Of a DNA stretch of 64,000 bases, positions 61,820-64,000 are shown piece after piece (within the stretch, counting starts at the first letter, position 1; the number at the start of each line of letters is the position of its first letter). The DNA is from Bradyrhizobium iriomotense (lineage in GTDB: Bacteria; Pseudomonadota; Alphaproteobacteria; Rhizobiales; Xanthobacteraceae). The DNA is taken from assembly GCF_030160715.1 (NCBI RefSeq), contig NZ_BSOW01000023.1, positions 98,052-162,051 of the forward strand, read 5' to 3'. Position numbers and translations under genes: made by a program. The notes below the pieces were generated by a model that saw nothing but the letters and a program-made list of their open reading frames with translations, was not told where the DNA came from and did not search any database.

Positions 61820-63484
61820 ATGACGCGTTCTCAGATCAGCGCAGCTGTATGTCTTGCGAGCCTGCTGGTGGCGTTGGCTCATGTCGACGGCGCATCCGCG
61901 GTGACGCTGGCCGAGGATGCCGACACCGTCTGCAAGGGCCTTGCCTCGGATGCCGGTGCCGTCAGGATCGACTCCGCGACGCTTCAGGCGCCGTCGCCGC
62001 TCACCGTCGCAGAACGCGGACCGACGCCGTCGGGACGTGTCACGCCGGCTGGCCCCGCCTTCTGCAAGGTGCTCGGTCATATCGAGCCGACAGACCCAAA
62101 AGCGCCGCCGATCAAGTTCCAGGTCAACCTGCCGGTCGAATGGAACGGGCGCTCGCTGCAATATGGCGGTGGCGGATTCAATGGTGTCCTGATCACCGGG
62201 CTAGGGCTGCCGCCGGCCTATCCCTTCGACAAGCCTTCGCCGCTGGCGCGCGGCTTCGTCACCTACGGCACCGATTCCGGCCATGAGACCAAGCCGGGCG
62301 AGCCGCCTCAGGCCTTCGCGCTCAACGACGAGGCGTTCGAGAACTTTGCGCACCGTGCCTACAAGAAGGTGCGCGACGTCGCCGTCACCCTGATGGAGCG
62401 CGCCTACGGCCGGAAGCCCGACAAGCTGTACTTCATGGGCTCTTCCGAAGGCGGCCGCGAAGGCCTGACCATGGCGCAGCGTTACCCCGACGATTTCGAC
62501 GGCATTTTTTCGCGTGTGCCGGTCATCAACTGGGTCGGCTTACAGCATGCCGGCACAAGGTCGGGGCTGGCGACCATGGGCGACGGCTGGATCCGTCCGG
62601 CGCAGGTGAAACTCGTGGCCGACGCCGTGCGTGCCGCCTGCGACAAGGCCGACGGCTCCGAGGATGCGCTGGTGCAGGATCCCGTCGGCTGCAAGGCGAC
62701 CTTCAAGGTAGAGAAGCTGCGCTGCGCGAACGGCCAGAGCGGCGACCAATGCCTCACCGATGCGCAGATCAGGGCGATCGACACCCTGCACGGCGCCTAC
62801 AAATTCCCGTTCCCCCTCGCCAACGGTCTCGATGATTATCCGGGCTGGGGCGTGTCGGGCGAGGACACGCCATCCGTCGGCCCGACGGGCGGATGGATTT
62901 CGTGGTGGCTCGGCACCGCGGCGCCAGCGCAACCGCCGGCTCCGAATAACGGCATCGCCTGGATCTATGGCGCCGGCGGCACCCGATATGTGTTCGCACG
63001 CGATCCCAAGCTCGACGTCACGACCTACAAGCCGGAAGATCACAAGGAACGTCTGCTCGAGGTCTCAAATCTGATGGACTCGACCAATCCCGATCTCAGC
63101 CGCTTCCGCGAACATGGAGGCCGGCTGATCATCCTCGAGCATATGGCCGACTATGCCCAGAGCCCCTATGCCGGCATCCGCTATTTCGAGAATGTCGAGC
63201 GCTTGATGGGCTCGGCGACGACGGACTTGTTCGTAAGGCTCTACACGGCGCCCGGCGTCGACCATGTCGGTTCCGGCGCGCCGGCCAATGTCGACATGCT
63301 GGGCGTGCTGGTTGACTGGGTCGAGAAGGACAAGGCGCCCGGCGATCTCGTGGTCACCGAGCAGAAGGTCGAGGCGCCGTCCTTCGCGGCCGCCCGCGCG
63401 CTGCCGCTATGCCGCTGGCCGGCCTGGCCGCATTACAAAGGCGGACCGGTGACGGAGGCTGCGAGCTTCTTCTGCGCGCCGTAA
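61820..63484 (+). CDS. tannase/feruloyl esterase family protein, secreted
   Basis: 554 residues, exported serine esterase acting on aromatic acid esters such as gallates or ferulates. Signal peptide MTRSQISAAVCLASLLVALAHVDGASA. Nucleophile Ser209 in YFMGSSEGGREGL (GxSxG); Cys residues near the N-terminus (DTVCKGL) and the C-terminus (FFCAP) fit the family. The late His lies in PGVDHVGSG. The start at 61820 has AGGGTGGAA upstream. It could supply aromatic acids for the GntP-type carrier upstream, but that is inference. Confidence 0.9.
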   Translation: MTRSQISAAVCLASLLVALAHVDGASAVTLAEDADTVCKGLASDAGAVRIDSATLQAPSPLTVAERGPTPSGRVTPAGPAFCKVLGHIEPTDPKAPPIKFQVNLPVEWNGRSLQYGGGGFNGVLITGLGLPPAYPFDKPSPLARGFVTYGTDSGHETKPGEPPQAFALNDEAFENFAHRAYKKVRDVAVTLMERAYGRKPDKLYFMGSSEGGREGLTMAQRYPDDFDGIFSRVPVINWVGLQHAGTRSGLATMGDGWIRPAQVKLVADAVRAACDKADGSEDALVQDPVGCKATFKVEKLRCANGQSGDQCLTDAQIRAIDTLHGAYKFPFPLANGLDDYPGWGVSGEDTPSVGPTGGWISWWLGTAAPAQPPAPNNGIAWIYGAGGTRYVFARDPKLDVTTYKPEDHKERLLEVSNLMDSTNPDLSRFREHGGRLIILEHMADYAQSPYAGIRYFENVERLMGSATTDLFVRLYTAPGVDHVGSGAPANVDMLGVLVDWVEKDKAPGDLVVTEQKVEAPSFAAARALPLCRWPAWPHYKGGPVTEAASFFCAP

Positions 63485-63523
63485 CCGCGGCGTGTCGACG
63501 AAGCGCCAGCCGGCGGCGCAGGC

Positions 63524-63800
63524 TTATCCCGCCGCCATCGCCTGCGCGCCGCCGAGCAACTGCGCGTTGAGACGACCGCCGGAGAACAGCATGTCGTCGA
63601 GCGCCTCGTCGATGTCGGCGGAGATGACGGAATCGCCGCCGTCGCGCGCCAGGCTCGCCTGCGCCAGTCGCCGCATCAATTCCTTGATGAAGGCGCAGCT
63701 CGTGCCCTCGCTGCGTCGCGCCGCCTCGGTGACGATGGCGTCATCGAGCGGAAGCCCCTGCCGTAGAGCCGAACCAGCTTGCTGCGACCGATCTCGTCTG
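63524..63800 (-). pseudogene. AAA+ ATPase, C-terminal remnant
   Basis: On the minus strand the frame ending with TAA at 63526-63524 reads LPLDDAIVTEAARRSEGTSC, then AFIKELMRRLAQASLARDGG and ISADIDEALDDMLFSGGRLN...GGAQAMAAG. This is the C-terminal helical lid of an AAA+ ATPase. The preceding piece GRSKLVRLYGRG is in another frame, so there is one frameshift. The gene is cut off where the palindromic repeat begins (about 63806). Confidence 0.65.
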
Positions 63801-63805
63801 GCCTT

Positions 63806-63904
63806 ATAGCGCGATGAGATTGGGATGAACCGTCATCGCGCTTTAGGTTGTTGTTTGAGCATGATCTTTTCGGAAAACCGCTTCACACTTTTCCGGATCA
63901 TGCA
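63806..63904. repeat. bipartite palindromic repeat, copy 4 (inverted)
   Basis: Same orientation as copy 3: ATAGCGCGATGAGATTGGGA...TCATCGCGCTTTAGG, then GAGCATGATCTTTTCGG...GGATCATGC. It lies exactly between the AAA+ remnant and the transposase tail. Confidence 0.85.
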
Positions 63905-63920
63905 CTAAAGCGTGATGGCA

Positions 63921-64000
63921 TTAAGTTCGATAACCTGAATTTTTGAGGTAGTTGGCGCATTCCTCGGATGTGAAGGCATCGAGTGCGTGGCCGATTGCGG
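63921..64000 (-). mobile_element. IS630-type transposase, C-terminal end (cut by window edge)
   Basis: Minus-strand frame ending TAA at 63923-63921 reads AIGHALDAFTSEECANYLKN followed by SGYRT. The pattern F(S/T)xxECxNYxxxxGY is the usual tail of IS630-family transposases. Only 25 codons are inside the window. Confidence 0.65.

Overview
The window looks like chromosome of a Bradyrhizobium-type alphaproteobacterium (Hyphomicrobiales, Nitrobacteraceae). This rests on high GC, the order ffs-dnaX-ybaB-recR, the block rpmH-rnpA-yidC-engB-argB-dapD-dapE, a 1,600-residue NAD-glutamate dehydrogenase, and the many palindromic intergenic repeats usual in this group. The genus is an inference from gene order and family character, not from a search.

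Layout. Positions 1-884 hold the N-terminal part of a chemotaxis receptor. Positions 1386-22401 are a conserved core: SRP RNA, dnaX-ybaB-recR, an AmpG-like transporter, rmuC, def-fmt-truA, and a long leftward block (rpmH, rnpA, yidC, engB, a DUF423 gene, argB, a DUF1036 gene, a nucleotidase, dapD, a DUF805 gene, dapE). A histidine kinase follows. A tRNA-Arg(ACG) at 22739-22815 marks the edge of an accessory region of about 16 kb (22.8-38.6 kb). From 38.6 kb core-like genes return: NAD-glutamate dehydrogenase, small membrane and stress-type proteins, a YgiQ radical SAM protein, a GntR/FAD-oxidase/DapA-like catabolic cluster, a rhodanese, serA, a patatin, a GntP permease and a tannase-like esterase. 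The window ends in decayed DNA (AAA+ ATPase remnant, repeat, IS630-type transposase tail).

The accessory region is the most interesting part. It encodes a VirG-like response regulator and a VirA-like hybrid kinase with a dead receiver domain, separated by a DUF1127 protein and a di-haem cytochrome c peroxidase. Around them lie a UGT-type glycosyltransferase, a berberine-bridge-type FAD oxidase, an aromatic-hydroxylase-like flavoprotein, an AraC regulator and a second DUF1127 protein. Several genes are broken: an AraC gene with an in-frame stop, a frameshifted condensation-domain gene and a truncated SDR. I find a shared two-part motif, resembling GATTACGGTTGTAACC followed by a second GTAACC-like half-site 32-33 bp further on, upstream of at least five and perhaps seven of these genes, mostly ending 43-48 bp before the start codon. 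I propose it as the operator of the VirA/VirG-like system, which would make the region one regulon.

A second notable item is a 405-bp cassette (6490-6894): a GIY-YIG nuclease gene inside 44-bp inverted repeats. Gene-less relatives of about 103 bp lie elsewhere in the window, an arrangement like an autonomous element with MITE-like derivatives. Four copies of another 100-bp bipartite palindrome occur near 4.4, 49.5, 59.2 and 63.9 kb.
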